A DNA stretch of 64,000 nucleotides, taken from contig CAJQUN010000058.1 in assembly GCA_907163345.1 (NCBI GenBank), forward strand, positions 1,674,001-1,738,000, read 5' to 3'. This DNA is from Haberlea rhodopensis. Lineage: Eukaryota > Streptophyta > Magnoliopsida > Lamiales > Gesneriaceae. Below, in pieces: positions 1 through 11,396 of this stretch. Position 1 is the first letter of the stretch. Every line of letters starts with the position of its first letter. The notes under the pieces were generated by a model. It did no database searches, was not told where the DNA came from, and was given only the letters and a program-made list of their open reading frames with translations. Position numbers and translations under genes: made by a program.

Positions 1-681
1 AGTTCTTTAATTATCGTGGATTTTTTTTTTCAGTCCCTTCTTTCGAATACTTTCATGCCACTTGACAGCTACATTATAATATGCCTATTGCTTGAATATA
101 TATATATTTTTAAATGTACTCTAATAAGATCTGCTGTCATATATATTTTTAGTTATATAGACTAAATACTGATATTAACAATTTAAGTGCTACTTATTAT
201 AAGACATGTTGAGCTTAGCCCAATACTAGTAGGGAGTAAGGGGTAACCTGATTGCTAAGACCAAGAATTTTTTGTACTGCTTTTCATAATGGGACAACTT
301 TTATGAGCTCCACCTGTTACCTGTGGAAAAGTGCGCTGGAAATTTCAAGAAAAGACATTTATGTATCATTTAGTAAGAAAAGTGGAATGATTTTTGGATT
401 TATCGAGTTTAATATTCAAACCATTAGATTAGTTTGTTTGTTTATTTACTAACTATTGAGAGATAGCATTTAATAATGGGATGATTTTTTTCGAGTCCTT
501 CGTTTATTTTAAGATGTGCCGGTCCGTGTACTGGTGCTGGTGGGGAAGGTTGCTGCCTATAGAGGTACTGCTCTTGGAATAGCAACTGCTCGACCATGTA
601 TGACCCACATTCAACTAACAAAGCAAAACAAGAAAGAGACAGCACATTGGTTTAGGTTGCGTAGGCGTCAAATATATATTT

Positions 682-742
<61 letters not shown>

Positions 743-1128
743 AACTTTGATTGATCTTAAGCTTAAAGATTTTAACAAACTTAATGATTCAATTTATTGT
801 GTCGCCACACTCTATGGTGGATTCACAAGACGAAAAGGATTGATTGGAATTGACAAAATCGCAATAATCTCCTTTAAACCGAAATCAAAACTCTTTTGAA
901 CTTTGATTGAAAAACTGGAACTAGAATCGAAAACTTACAATTGGGTTTCGGTGAGTACAATTTAGAAATAGAAAACTGGATTTGAAAACATCTTCAGTTC
1001 TTATTTGGTGCAAAAATTTGCACTATTTTGGTGCAAAAAAATGTGTTATAATGAAGTTTGTGGTTGGAGATTTTTTGGGCAAAGGAAATTTTATACTATA
1101 ATTATTGAGTAATTAAAATTATTTGCAG
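1..1128. other. AT-rich flank, possibly intron or upstream part of a host gene
   Basis: No convincing coding region is seen here. A short stretch near 515-640 has balanced composition and could hold an exon, but no frame with matching splice phases could be settled. The strong donor-like GTGAGT near 948 has no upstream open frame to go with it. The stretch ends at a good acceptor (TTTGCAG) at 1128 that opens the exon listed next. Confidence 0.4.
686..740. repeat. (TA)n microsatellite
   Basis: About 55 bp of uninterrupted TA dinucleotides. Any ORF running through it is a repeat artefact. Confidence 0.95.
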
Positions 1129-4100
1129 CTTGTAAGTCCAGGTGCATGGCTATCCGATTTAACCGTCGAAAGATATGAAGTCCGAGAGAACAAAGTTTCC
1201 AAAACGGTAATCTTTTTTTAAGAAGAGAAGGTTGTTGGTTCTGTTTTCTTAAAAAACAAATAGACGAAGCATAAGTAGATCACAAATACTCTGTTATAAT
1301 AAAAGCTCGAAACAGTAAAACTTACAACAAGCAGTTTAAATAAACTGGGCAGAAACTTTGTTGTTGGACGAGGCCACAGTAAACCGTGTGCCCGTAAACT
1401 CTAAATTGCCCGCCTACAACTTCTGGCCTCCTGAACAAGAGAGTTCCAAGGTACAACGTCTCAAACACCTCTGTATGGGTTGAAGCAGAAACCCAGACAG
1501 ACTCACTCGAACACTAAGAAGTGTGTAGTACTCTCAAGAATATGATATGATATGCAAATGCAAATTCGGGATGAGATAAAGAATGAGGCTGGAGCAGCTT
1601 ATATAGCTGGCTTACCAAAGGCCACAACTTAAATGACAATGCATAGTGGGTTAAATGAAAAGTCTCAACACTTAACATCATATTCATTTCGGATTTAAGT
1701 CTCACACTTAAATCTGACATCAATTCTGCAGGTAGGTAAAAAGTCTCAAACTTAATACTCAGCAGAATATGAAAAGTCATTTCAGAAATCCGAGTAGTAA
1801 AAAGATAGGAATGCCTTCGCGGCAGCGACACGCGCGACGCGACGCGGCGAGGCGTGGCGGGGCGGGGCGTGGCGTGGCGTGGCGAGTCGAGACGAGCCGA
1901 GCGGACGGAGGGACGGCGCGCGAGGGGCACCCATCTTTTCTACTTAACTATACTCTAATGATTTGTATCTCAATATAAACAAACCATAAGTGCCTCAATT
2001 ACTCAATGTGGGATTTCTTTAGCCTAATTGCCTTTCATGATTAACTTACCATAATTTTGTTCTCATTAACAAAATTAATAATAATATTGGGCTTTTAATG
2101 ATTAAAACCCAATAATCCTAACAATCCCCCACATGAATGCAATATGGCGAAAAAATTACACAATGCACTTAGATGAAGATTTGAGAGTACTTTGAGAATC
2201 CACTGCATCAGGATAGGTGGTGATTAACCTTGAACCTTCCTTGGTAAAGTATCATCGGATATACTTGTCAACCAGTGGACGCGATGCCTTGAACTGTTCG
2301 ACGTTTTATGTATAACAAGACAACAATACTCACACAGCTTCATCTCCACACTATTATTGGTTCTTTCGTTGTTGTCCATTTTGGCCCTGGACTGCCTTGG
2401 ATGTTTCATCGAATGCTCTAGAGATTTAGCCCTCAGGTCATATCATAGAAGCGGCCCCTTCACATTCGACATAGGTGATTTCTCCTAAAGAGTATCCTAT
2501 AATACCCCCACTTTATCATCTCGAGATAGAAGAATCATTAAGAGCATGAGCTCAGCCTTCCCAAAGTACAGGTCTATCACTCTTTCATCACAGGAATAGG
2601 TAAGGAACTCAATTTCCCGAGTGCTTTGTTCGATCCCCCCCACAATTCGGTTTTCCCATTGAACCTGCAAATTGGATTTTACAATTCAGGTTGGGTTGCC
2701 ATCATGGTTGGAAATCAATTTCATGGGCTTCAACCCCATTCCCCTCGATGAAACCTCTACTCGGTCTCTTGTCAGACCTTTCGTAAATGCGTCAGCAATG
2801 TTTTCTTTAGACTTCACATAATCTAAGAAATGACACCGGTTTTTAGTAAATTTCTCACGGACTTATGTCTCCGACGAATGTGTCGTGATTTCGCATTATA
2901 CACATTGTTATGTGCTCTTCCCATAGCTGACTGACTATCACAGTGCAAACTAATGGGTGGCATTGGTTTTGACCACATTGGAATATCATCCAAGAAACTC
3001 CGAAGCCAATCAGCTTCTTCTGCCGCAAGATCTAAAGCTATGAACTCAGATTCCATAGTTGATCTAGCAATGCATGTCTGTTTGCATGATTTCCATGAAA
3101 TAGCAGCACCGCCAATTATAAATATATATCCACTCGTAGATTTTATATTTTTGGAGTCCGATATCCAATTCGCATCTGAATACCCTTCAATTACTGCTGG
3201 GTATCTCGTATAATGTAGTCCGTAGTTAGAAGTATATCTTAGATATCTAAGAACTCGAACTACTGCCTTCCAGTGCTCATAACTGGGATTACTCGTATAT
3301 CTGCTCAATGTATTGACAGAATTTGCTATATCAGGTCTAGTGCAATCCATGAGGTACATTAGACTGCCTATGACTCTAGAGTACTCAAGTTGTTGCACAC
3401 CTTCTCCGCGATTCTTGCAAAGATTTGACACCACTTCCATAGGTGTTCTAGCGATGGTATTATTTCCCTTGTCAAACTTGTCAAGTATCTTCTCGACATA
3501 ATGACCCTGGGAGAGAAAATATCCATCTGCATGTTTGGTGATCTTCATTCCAAGAATCACATCTGCAAGACCTAGGTCTTTCATCTCAAAATTTCGTGAC
3601 AACATTTTCTTTTCTCGCTCTTTTGCTTCGTCTAGGCAATTCTACATTCTCTTAAGATTCTCTATCCCTCACACTTCTCTCAACATTGATTTCAGGCATT
3701 GTCGGAGTTTTGTGGGGAAAGATTTCCTCAAAGAACGAAGCATCCATAGCCTCAATGATAGTATTTACATGCATTTCTGCATTATCTGATTTATGCACCA
3801 GAAAACGATAGGCACTACTATCTTGCGCATATCCGATAAATACACAATCTACTGTCTTAGGTCCTATCCTAGTCCGTTTAGGAGGAGGAATTGGTACCTT
3901 TGTGTCCCAAACCCTTAAAAACTTGTAACTAGGTGCACGACCTTTCCACAATTCATAAGGCGTTTTATCCATTTTTTTATGTGGTACTCTGTTTAGCAAA
4001 TAGTTGGCGGAAAGCAGAGCTTCTCCCCACAAATTCCTAGGTAAGTCGGAACTTATAAGCATTGCATTCATCATTTCCTTAAGCGTTCTATTCTTCCTTT

Positions 4101-7100
4101 CACCAATACCATTTTGCTCGGGAGAATAAGGCGCAGTGGTTTGATGAATAATGCCACTCTCAGCACATATTTGTGCAAATGGTGACTCATATTCACCGCC
4201 TCGATCACTTCGAAGAATTTTAATCTTTTTATCAAGTTGATTCTCAACTTCATTCTTACAGTGAATGAACATATCAATTGCTTCGTCTTTACTTCTCATT
4301 AAGTAGACATAACAATATCTTGTACAATCATCGATAAATGTTATGAAATAATTTTTGCCGCCTCTAGATTGTACATACTTTAGATCGCATACATCCGTAT
4401 GAATCAAGTTTAACGGTTCGGTGCTTCGCTCAATTGAGTGGAATGATGACTTGGTTAATTTGGCCTCTACACAAGTCTCACACTTGTGTTTATGATTGAT
4501 GTTAAATTTAGGCAATAGATTAAGAGACATTAGCCTTTGTAAGGACTTACAATTCACATGTCCTAATCTACCATGCCACAAATGTAAAGACTCGCAAGAA
4601 TAATCAAACTTTAAAGTTTTATTAACCACATTGGCAACAGTCATTACATTATTTTTGCTTGTGCTAGCCTCATTTGCTGCATTAACATCAACCTCAACAT
4701 CTACACTAGACTTAGCCTTAGGAGCTAAAGTCATTACACTCATCTTGAAGAGGTTATTGGGCAAGTAGCCTTTGCCCACAAACATACCACCCTTGGACAG
4801 AATGTCTTTGTCGGACTCAAACACAAGCCGGAATCCTTTCTTGTTCAGCACTGCTCCGGAGATGAGATTCTTTCGGATCTCTGGCACGTGGAGCACCTCG
4901 GTAAGAGTCAACTCTTTTCCGGAAGTCATTTTTAGCACAACCGTCCCTTTGCCTTCAACTTTTGAGACTGCTGAATTTCCCATGTAGCAGTGCTCATCAT
5001 TCACCGGTTGATAGGTCTTAAACATCCATTTGTTGGCGCAAATGTGGCGAGTAGCCCCAGTGTCCACCCACCATTCCTTGGAGTTCCCTCCAACAAGATT
5101 CACCTCCGATACCACAGCACTCAGATGCATGTCATCCATGTCAGAGCTCAGATTGTCCTCAGCAATGTGGGCATGTGCAGGCTTCTTGCCTTTGCCTTTG
5201 TAAGGGACTATCTTCCTCTTACCGTCATTGTTTTGACGTTGAGTGCAGTTGTTTTGACGTTGAGTGCAGTCCTTGGCCTTATGGTTAGGCTTACCACACA
5301 CATAACAGTCACCGGTGAACCTCCTTGTCTTAGTATCTCCCTTTGGTTCAAAAGTACGTTTGCGCTTATTCCCATGGGAGTTGTCCCCAACTTCAACCAC
5401 GTTGGCCTTGGAAATCATTCCAAATGATTTCTTGTCAACTTTTCGGTTGTCTTGCTCGATGCGCAGCCTCCTGATAAGATCCTCTAGACTCATCATCTTT
5501 CGCTTGTGCTTTAGGTAGCTCTTGAAGTCCTTCCAAGACGGCGGTAATTTTTCAATCATCATCGCCACTTGGAGAGCATCATTTAGCCCCATACCTTCGG
5601 CAGCAAGTTCATGATATATCAGCTGCAGCTCTTCGCATTGCTCAACAACGCTCTTGCCATCTACCATTCGATAGTCATCGAATCGCCCGTCTACAAATTT
5701 CTTTGCGCCTACGTCGTCAACTTTGTACTTTATCTCTAACGATTCCCAAAGATTCTTAGCAGTCTCCATGGGGGAATACACATTAAAAAGTGCATCGTCA
5801 AGAGAATTCAGTATGTAGTTACGACAAAGGTAGTCAGCACTCATCCAGGACTCAACTATCACAGCAGATTGAGGATCCTCTTTGTCCTCCACCGGTTTTT
5901 CCTCCTTCAGAAACCTGGTCAAGTTCAAGGTGGTAAGGAAGAACATCATCTTCTGTTGCCAACGTTTAAAGTTTGAACCCTTGAACTTTTTCGGTTTCTC
6001 AAATTGAGAAAACGGCATTGGACTTCTCAGAAAGCTTTGATCACCGGAATCTCATTATTCACAGCAGGTGGTTGGGTAAACTGGTCAGCCATTAGCTAAA
6101 ATAGAACACAAATAGGAGAGCACAAATAATATCAAAGCAGTTTTGAAACAGTAGGTTTAAACCTTTGAAAAATTCATGAACAGTATCTTAAGTAAATATG
6201 AAAGCTGAGTTTTGATAAAACAGAACAAAACAAACAAAGGTTTAGAGTTTACGATTGTTGGTTCTGTTTTCTTAAAAAACAAATAGACAAAGCATAAGTA
6301 GATCACAAATACTCTGTTATAATAAAATGCTCGAAACAGTAAAACTTACAACAAGCACAGAAACTTTGTTGTTGGACGAGGCCACAGTAAACCGTGTGCC
6401 CGTAAACTCTAAATTGCCCGCCTACAACTTCTGGCCTCCTGAACAAGAGAGTTCCAAGGTACAACGTCCCAAACACCTCTGTATGGGTTGAAGCAGAAAC
6501 CCAGACAGACTCACTCGAACACTAAGAAGTGTGTAGTACTCTCAAGAATATGATATGATATGCAAATGCAAATTCGGGATGAGATAAAGAATGAGGCTGG
6601 AGCAGCTTATATAGCTGGCCTACCAAATGCCACAACTTAAATGACAATGCATAGTGGTTAGATGAAAAGTCTCAACACTTAACATCATATTCATTTCGGA
6701 TTTAAGTCTCACACTTAAATCTGACATCAATTCTGCAGGTAGGTAAAAAGTCTCAAACTTAATACTCAGGAGAATATGAAAAGTCAGGCATATGAAAAGT
6801 CATTCAGAAATCCGAGTAGTAAAAATATAGGACTGCCTTCGCGGCAGCGACACGCGCGACGCGACGCGGCGAGGCGTGGCGGGGCGTGGCGAGTCGAGAC
6901 GAGCCGAGCCGAGCGGACGGACGGCGCGCGAGGGGCACCCATCTTTTCTACTTAACTACACTATAATGATTTGTATCTCAATATAAACAAATCATAAGTG
7001 CCTCAATTACTCAATGTGTGATTTCTTTAGCCTAATTGTCTTTCATAATTAACTTACCCTAATTTTGTTCTCATTAACAAAATTAATAATAATATTGGGC

Positions 7101-7272
7101 TTTTAATGATTAAAACCCAATAATCCTAACAAAAGTACCCCATCCTTGGCTATCATTTCTTTAAATGCATAATTCTATAACGTAATTCTTTTTTGTAAAT
7201 TGCTGCACTTCGTTTTTCCAGAGACCAAGAGGGTTGAAGGCGATGGGCAGCATGGACTCAGAGTCAGACTAA
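1129..7272 (+). CDS. 3' end of an unrecognised host gene, two exons split by a Copia insertion
   Basis: Two exons are proposed: 1129-1206 (78 nt, 26 codons, open in phase 0) and 7222-7272 (16 codons then TAA). The first is bounded by TTTGCAG and a GTAATC donor; the second starts after the pyrimidine-rich acceptor CGTTTTTCCAG. The phases agree. Taking out the retroelement at 1233-7131 and one 5-bp target copy leaves an intron of about 111 bp, a usual plant size. The joined tail is hydrophilic, has a Trp-Leu-Ser-Asp segment in the first exon and ends in an acidic Ser/Asp-rich terminus. I do not recognise the family, and upstream exons were not resolved; they may lie left of the window. If the gene is expressed, the 5.9 kb insert must be spliced out or it ends the transcript early. 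Confidence 0.5.
1233..2123 (-). repeat. 3' LTR of the left Copia element
   Basis: This 891-bp LTR matches 6256-7131 along its whole length with small indels: about 16 bp extra near 1331 and a longer GC-rich tract at 1817-1926. On the coding strand it starts TGTTAGGATTATTGGG. Just inside it, 2124-2133 read on the minus strand gives a G-rich polypurine tract (TGTGGGGGAT), the expected plus-strand primer site. Confidence 0.92.
2823..3605 (-). pseudogene. Copia reverse transcriptase C-terminus and RNase H, truncated
   Basis: This open frame of 260 codons begins within the RT thumb/connection (the MKDLG-ILGM segment) and runs through RNase H (SDANW, SGYIF, SKSC-type and TMESEFIAL segments, then the DSQSA and KSRHI region). 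The RT palm with its YVDD-type site is not in the window, so about 250 residues were deleted between the two ORFs. The frame closes at TAG (2823). Shifting by one base at that point restores the expected C-terminal family signature (ENIAD-FTKGL type) down to about 2760, so a frameshift rather than a natural end is likely. Confidence 0.85.
3652..6018 (-). CDS. Copia gag-protease-integrase polyprotein, 3' truncated
   Basis: This 788-codon ORF starts at an ATG (6018). The gag region comes first, with a CCHC zinc knuckle at residues 238-251 (CYVCGKPNHKAKDC). A retropepsin active site follows (WVDTGA, about 317-322). The GAG-pre-integrase HHCC finger (HGRLGHVN ... CETC) lies at roughly 480-530. 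The integrase core has its acidic residues in HTDVCDL, RSDRGGEYE and the EQNG-ERKNRTL segment. The frame ends soon after the integrase C-terminal part, near a Glu/Arg-rich linker. In an intact relative the reading frame would continue into reverse transcriptase; here the RT N-terminal half is absent. Confidence 0.9.
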   Translation of the reverse strand: MPFSQFEKPKKFKGSNFKRWQQKMMFFLTTLNLTRFLKEEKPVEDKEDPQSAVIVESWMSADYLCRNYILNSLDDALFNVYSPMETAKNLWESLEIKYKVDDVGAKKFVDGRFDDYRMVDGKSVVEQCEELQLIYHELAAEGMGLNDALQVAMMIEKLPPSWKDFKSYLKHKRKMMSLEDLIRRLRIEQDNRKVDKKSFGMISKANVVEVGDNSHGNKRKRTFEPKGDTKTRRFTGDCYVCGKPNHKAKDCTQRQNNCTQRQNNDGKRKIVPYKGKGKKPAHAHIAEDNLSSDMDDMHLSAVVSEVNLVGGNSKEWWVDTGATRHICANKWMFKTYQPVNDEHCYMGNSAVSKVEGKGTVVLKMTSGKELTLTEVLHVPEIRKNLISGAVLNKKGFRLVFESDKDILSKGGMFVGKGYLPNNLFKMSVMTLAPKAKSSVDVEVDVNAANEASTSKNNVMTVANVVNKTLKFDYSCESLHLWHGRLGHVNCKSLQRLMSLNLLPKFNINHKHKCETCVEAKLTKSSFHSIERSTEPLNLIHTDVCDLKYVQSRGGKNYFITFIDDCTRYCYVYLMRSKDEAIDMFIHCKNEVENQLDKKIKILRSDRGGEYESPFAQICAESGIIHQTTAPYSPEQNGIGERKNRTLKEMMNAMLISSDLPRNLWGEALLSANYLLNRVPHKKMDKTPYELWKGRAPSYKFLRVWDTKVPIPPPKRTRIGPKTVDCVFIGYAQDSSAYRFLVHKSDNAEMHVNTIIEAMDASFFEEIFPHKTPTMPEINVERSVRDRES
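6256..7131 (-). repeat. 5' LTR of the left Copia element
   Basis: This 876-bp LTR is the partner of 1233-2123. On the minus strand a TATATAAG box at about 6606-6614 is the likely core promoter. The internal sequence next to it does not show the usual plant TGGTATCAGAGC primer site, so the primer tRNA is not identified. Confidence 0.9.
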
Positions 7273-8040
7273 ACCAATGTGTGTTAGGAAATTTAAAATG
7301 GAACAGATTGATTGAAGCTGATAGAGATTGAATTAGTCGACAAGTAATTTCTGCATCTGTACTTATAAGACTCTTACCTTCTCCCGGAAGAAATGGTATC
7401 ATATATAAGTTTCCTGATGTTTAATTTTTCTAAATGCGTTCTAATCCTTTTCCAAAAAATGAAAAAAACTTTTTATAGTGAAAACCATGTTTATTTTTGA
7501 ACAATTGATGACGTGCTTAGAAGGATCGTCAACCTTTGGATGAAAATATTCTAATCTATCGGTGTTGGAAGGGAAGCAACCTGCTGCAAAACTTTATTGC
7601 ATGATCAATCATGGCATCTTTCAACAAAAAGCTGACATGCGCGATCGATCGCGCCCAACAGATTTTTGTTGATTTTTTTTCATTTGTCCCAATTGATCGT
7701 CATGATCGATTGTGCCAAGGCATGACGACCGATCGCGTCCTCCATAATGTACGACTTACGGATTACTTTCGTTGGTCTCCGATGCTTAAGTTTTGAATTC
7801 AATACATTTCTTTTTCCCAATGATAATAAAATCAAACGAAGTCACAAAATGCACATTACAAAAGAAAACAAATAAATCAAGAATTCAAATACATTCCCCT
7901 AAAAGGAAATATAATCACAGCCAATTAGCTAAACACCAAATCAACAGATCTGCGTTAGAAAAGCAAATCAACTACGCAAATCCCGAATAAAATAGCCTCG
8001 GTCTATGCAAGCACTCGACGATACATTCACGTGTAGAAGT
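7273..8040. other. Intergenic region with a GATC-rich palindromic patch
   Basis: No gene is seen. Positions 7639-7654 form a perfect 16-bp palindrome (GCGCGATCGATCGCGC), within about 110 bp dense in CGATCG/GATCG motifs. Such patches occur in decayed LTRs, but no element ends were found. Confidence 0.4.
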
Positions 8041-8241
8041 TCATAACGATCCAAAGACGAACGAAAATACCGCAACGGCGCAACCGGCGGCGAGGGAGGG
8101 TAAGAAGATACCGGCGGAGGAATCAGGAGCCGGAGCCGGGGAAGGAGCCTCTAGAGCTGCAGAGTTCGCGATCAGAGCGAAGATGGCGACAATCACCATC
8201 GAAACCATGCAAATTGTGGACTGTGTCACCGCCGCCGCCAT
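8041..8241 (-). CDS. Arabinogalactan peptide (AG-peptide, GPI-anchored)
   Basis: Encodes 66 aa from the ATG at 8241. The longer open frame upstream starts at a non-ATG codon in the leader and is not used. Residues 1 to about 28 form a signal peptide with a long hydrophobic run. The predicted mature peptide is very short and carries the Ala-Pro/Ser-Pro repeats (APSPAPAPD) whose prolines are hydroxylated and O-glycosylated in AGPs. The C-terminal third is hydrophobic after small residues, as for a GPI-anchor addition signal. Length and layout fit the AGP12/13/14/15/21-type AG-peptides of plants, cell-surface proteoglycans at the plasma membrane and wall. A TATATATAG box lies about 105 bp upstream. 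Which subfamily member it is cannot be told from sequence alone. Confidence 0.85.
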   Translation of the reverse strand: MAAAVTQSTICMVSMVIVAIFALIANSAALEAPSPAPAPDSSAGIFLPSLAAGCAVAVFSFVFGSL

Positions 8242-8345
8242 TGAAGTTCCTGCCAGTGTATGAGCTTGAATTGGTGTCAGTGAGAAAGAATGAAGGCAGA
8301 ATATATCGGGAAGTAAATGGCGGAGCTGAGAGAGAAGTAGTGTCT

Positions 8346-8354
8346 CTATATATA
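8346..8354 (-). promoter_or_regulatory. TATA box of the AG-peptide gene
   Basis: On the minus strand this reads TATATATAG, about 105 bp before the ATG at 8241. That leaves room for a short 5' leader. Confidence 0.6.
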
Positions 8355-8660
8355 CCACAGAGGATAGATTTGAGGGGCCAGATTTCGGGCAGAAGGGAAT
8401 GCTTTACGGGCAGCTGCCCTCATTTAAAGACTATCGATTGGGGAAGAGACAGCTGGAGAGAGTGGCCCTCAACAACACTTTAACACTTCACAGTTCACAT
8501 CGTCGCATCGAGGTGCTTTAATTTTAGCTACGAGTTGTGCAATAATAGTTTGATTTTTGGTTGGCACTAATTTTTTTTTAAAACAGAAAGTGTAAAAACA
8601 ACGGTTCAAGATTTTCATGTGTGGACACAAGTAGTTAACTTGAATTCGAAGTATTATGGA

Positions 8661-9086
8661 TAGGGGTGGAAACGAAACGAATCGAGTCGAATATGCAGAA
8701 ATTTTTAAGATTCGAATTCGGCTCGAAATAGTTATATTCGGGCTCGAGTTTGATTCGAAGTTCGAATAGTTTTAAAAATTTGGCTCGAGTTCGGCTCGTA
8801 TCATAGCTCGAGTTCGAGTTCGGCTCGAAAATATTCGAACATGTTCACGAGCTATTCGAATTATTGCTCGAAAATAAATACTTGAAATGTTCGAAATATA
8901 TTTATGTAATATATAATTATATTATATTAATAAAATATTAAAGTTCGCGAGCGGCTCGTGAACTATCAAACAAAGTAATTTGGGCTCGAGTTTGGCTCGA
9001 AAAAAAGTATCAACATGTTCGAGTTCGGCTCGAATTCGATAATTTCGAATTCGAATCAAATATTTTTCGATTCGTTTACAGCTCTA
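8661..9086. repeat. Degenerate TIR repeat rich in TTCGAA/GGCTCGAG motifs
   Basis: The ends are imperfect inverted repeats: TAGGGGTGGAAACGAAACGA on the left against TAGAGCTGTAAACGAATCGA read inward from the right. The interior is made of repeated ATTCGAA and GGCTCGAGTTCG motifs. This end type is a common non-autonomous repeat of plant genomes. No target duplication could be matched, so the class is open. Confidence 0.5.
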
Positions 9087-11396
9087 ATCGTGATCGTGAG
9101 GTGATAAATGACGACCGACAATAAGAGTGACAAATAGTTGGAGTATAAATGTATGGTGTTTGGTGTGAGCAAAACCAAATGGCTGTGCGGTACGACTCGT
9201 ATTTTTTAAAAACATTATAAGACATAAGTTTGAGCATCACCCTCATGAGCAGAGCCCTTTATATATAGGTAGCTCCGCCCCTACTCATGAGCCAACTACA
9301 CGGTCCACATGCCAAAATAGACAGCACCACACAGCAGGGAGTATAACAAAACAGGCTGTTTTGGGTCATTGGCTGCCCGCTCGTTTTGCCACATCCAGGT
9401 GTGAATATTATATTGAGATTAAATTTGTTTGTTCAAGTAAATTGACCTAAATACCCTTGAATTGTGATTAAAGTTACATCCCACCAGAAATACATCTACT
9501 GCCTGCTGTCATTGACTCATGAGGAATGCCACACCATAATTTTGCGATCCCACTTCTATAAATGAGATCTTCAAAACAATAATATACATACAAATATATA
9601 TATATATACATATATATTTATATGTCTTAGTTTTTATAAACACCCGATCCATAAAAATATTTTCCATATTATTGAGATAAAATTTTATCATCATCATTAC
9701 AATTTCAAAAGTAGCACCGAAATTTATTTTGATACAACATATACTATTTAATACAGAGATCTCGAACTGAGACTCCTGGTTCGCTAAAGCGAACGATGCC
9801 AACCATTTAGAAAAACTATTTCTCGGTACTTCTATCCAAACATTAATTCTTAAAGTGAACACTTCAAAATTCAAGTTTGTTTATAAATTATAAATACTTT
9901 TTTTCTAAGATATGATTATTAGATTCAAACTACGATCAGGAAAGTAAAATATTTGCAGCAAAGCAGCCAAAGCTTTTTTTCTAGGAGGAAGTATTCGTCA
10001 ATTTTTTCTTATGCAAGTACATGTTTTTTTTATTAATTTAAACCCATCTAATTATATTAACAACGTATCAAAAAAGAAGTCATAGCACTTTAACTTTCCA
10101 CAAATTGGCAATTATTTTTTTTGTTTTTTTCTATAAGGGGTGACTAAAGATTTTCCATACTGTACGAGATTCGAATATGAGCCTCTTCAAAGAGGAGCGA
10201 ACATTATATAAAATTGATTCTATTATTACCTTATATACTTTAACTCAATACGTTTATTTTAAAGTTTTTTTATACATTTTATATACCATTGGCTTAATGC
10301 CTTCCCTTACGAGATAACATGTGCAATAAAATATATGCGTTTCAAACAATAAAACTAACCATATTTCACGTTATTTAATTCAATCTCGAAAAACATATTA
10401 TTTCTAATTATTTTCCAAAACACCACAAAATATTACCATATCTTTTGCAAAAAAAATCTAAAGAAAAAAAGAAAAGAAAAACCATTCCACTAAATTTGCT
10501 ATCCAAAAACCTCATGTTAAAATTGTACACCACATTTGGCCACTACAGTCAATTTACATACACCTAAAAATAAATGATTAGGCACACTGTTGGCAATCTC
10601 TCTCGGAATCTTGTCATTCGTGCACATTCCTCGATTTACAACATGCTTGGTCTGGTCAGGGAGCCACTGACACAGGTGAGGGGTTTTCTCCTTCGAGATT
10701 AACCTTTTTTAAAAATAAAAATAAATAAATAAATGATTAGGTCAAAATTTATCATTTGTGTGGGGTGGGGTGGGGTGGGGTGCTTCAAGTACATTTCCCC
10801 CCGAGTGTTCCGTTGAACAATCAGACTCACAAAATCAAGCCCGGTTTACAGCCCGAATTGCAGACAGATTAACTTTGACCTATGCTACGTCGGGACCAGA
10901 CTCAATTACTCTGAAATTTCTTCAAATGCATATAAAATTATATCATAATGTGAAGATGTACCAAAACTATTAATGTTTTTAATCCAATCAAGCATCCAAA
11001 CTGGACCGGTAGCCCGAGCTGAAAAAGTACATCGTAAACTGGTTCGAAATCAAACTAGTGTCTTGTTCGTTTGGCGGTTCAGGGTGAGCCAGACGGCCAG
11101 ACCAACTGGCGTTTATGCAATTTAAACATATCAAAAGGAGATATGTAATTTACCCAAATATCTATATTTGCCATTTCTTGAGGATGTAAACTTCGAGTTC
11201 AGGCTCTATATCTGTGCAACTAAAAGGAGTTCAAATAAAAAATAAAAAAAATTAAGAGGTCTCGGCTCCGCTTCCTATCCCCTCACCTGATTAATAAAAA
11301 TAAATAAATAAATAAATTTATTTATAAAAAAAATGAGTTCAAAAGGCAGACGCTGTATAATCCTAAGTTCCTAACTGCACTATATCATTTTCCATG
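9087..11396. other. AT-rich intergenic region
   Basis: No supported gene. It contains a short (TA)n run near 9594-9620 and a (GGGGT)4-type tract at 10759-10781, with A/T-rich low-complexity sequence elsewhere. The short open frames have no coding character. Confidence 0.5.

Larger units (their letters stand above)
1233..7131 (-). mobile_element. Copia-type LTR retrotransposon, internally deleted
   Basis: A 5.9 kb element with LTRs at 1233-2123 and 6256-7131. Both begin TGTTGGTTCTG and end AATCCTAACA on the plus strand. Coding is on the minus strand, so the right LTR is the 5' one. The gag-protease-integrase order followed by RT/RNase H is the Copia (Pseudoviridae) order. The flanking 5-mers are AAGGT and AAAGT, a target duplication with one mismatch. 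The core of reverse transcriptase is missing, so this copy could not move on its own. It lies within an intron of the host gene above. Confidence 0.93.

Noticed and set aside
948..960. A GTGAGT donor as the end of a further upstream exon of the host gene
   Set aside because: The frame that would fit the next exon has a TGA close upstream and no acceptor between, so the exon is not supported.
8242..8358. A longer AG-peptide ORF
   Set aside because: It starts at a non-ATG codon close to the TATA box and would bury the signal peptide.
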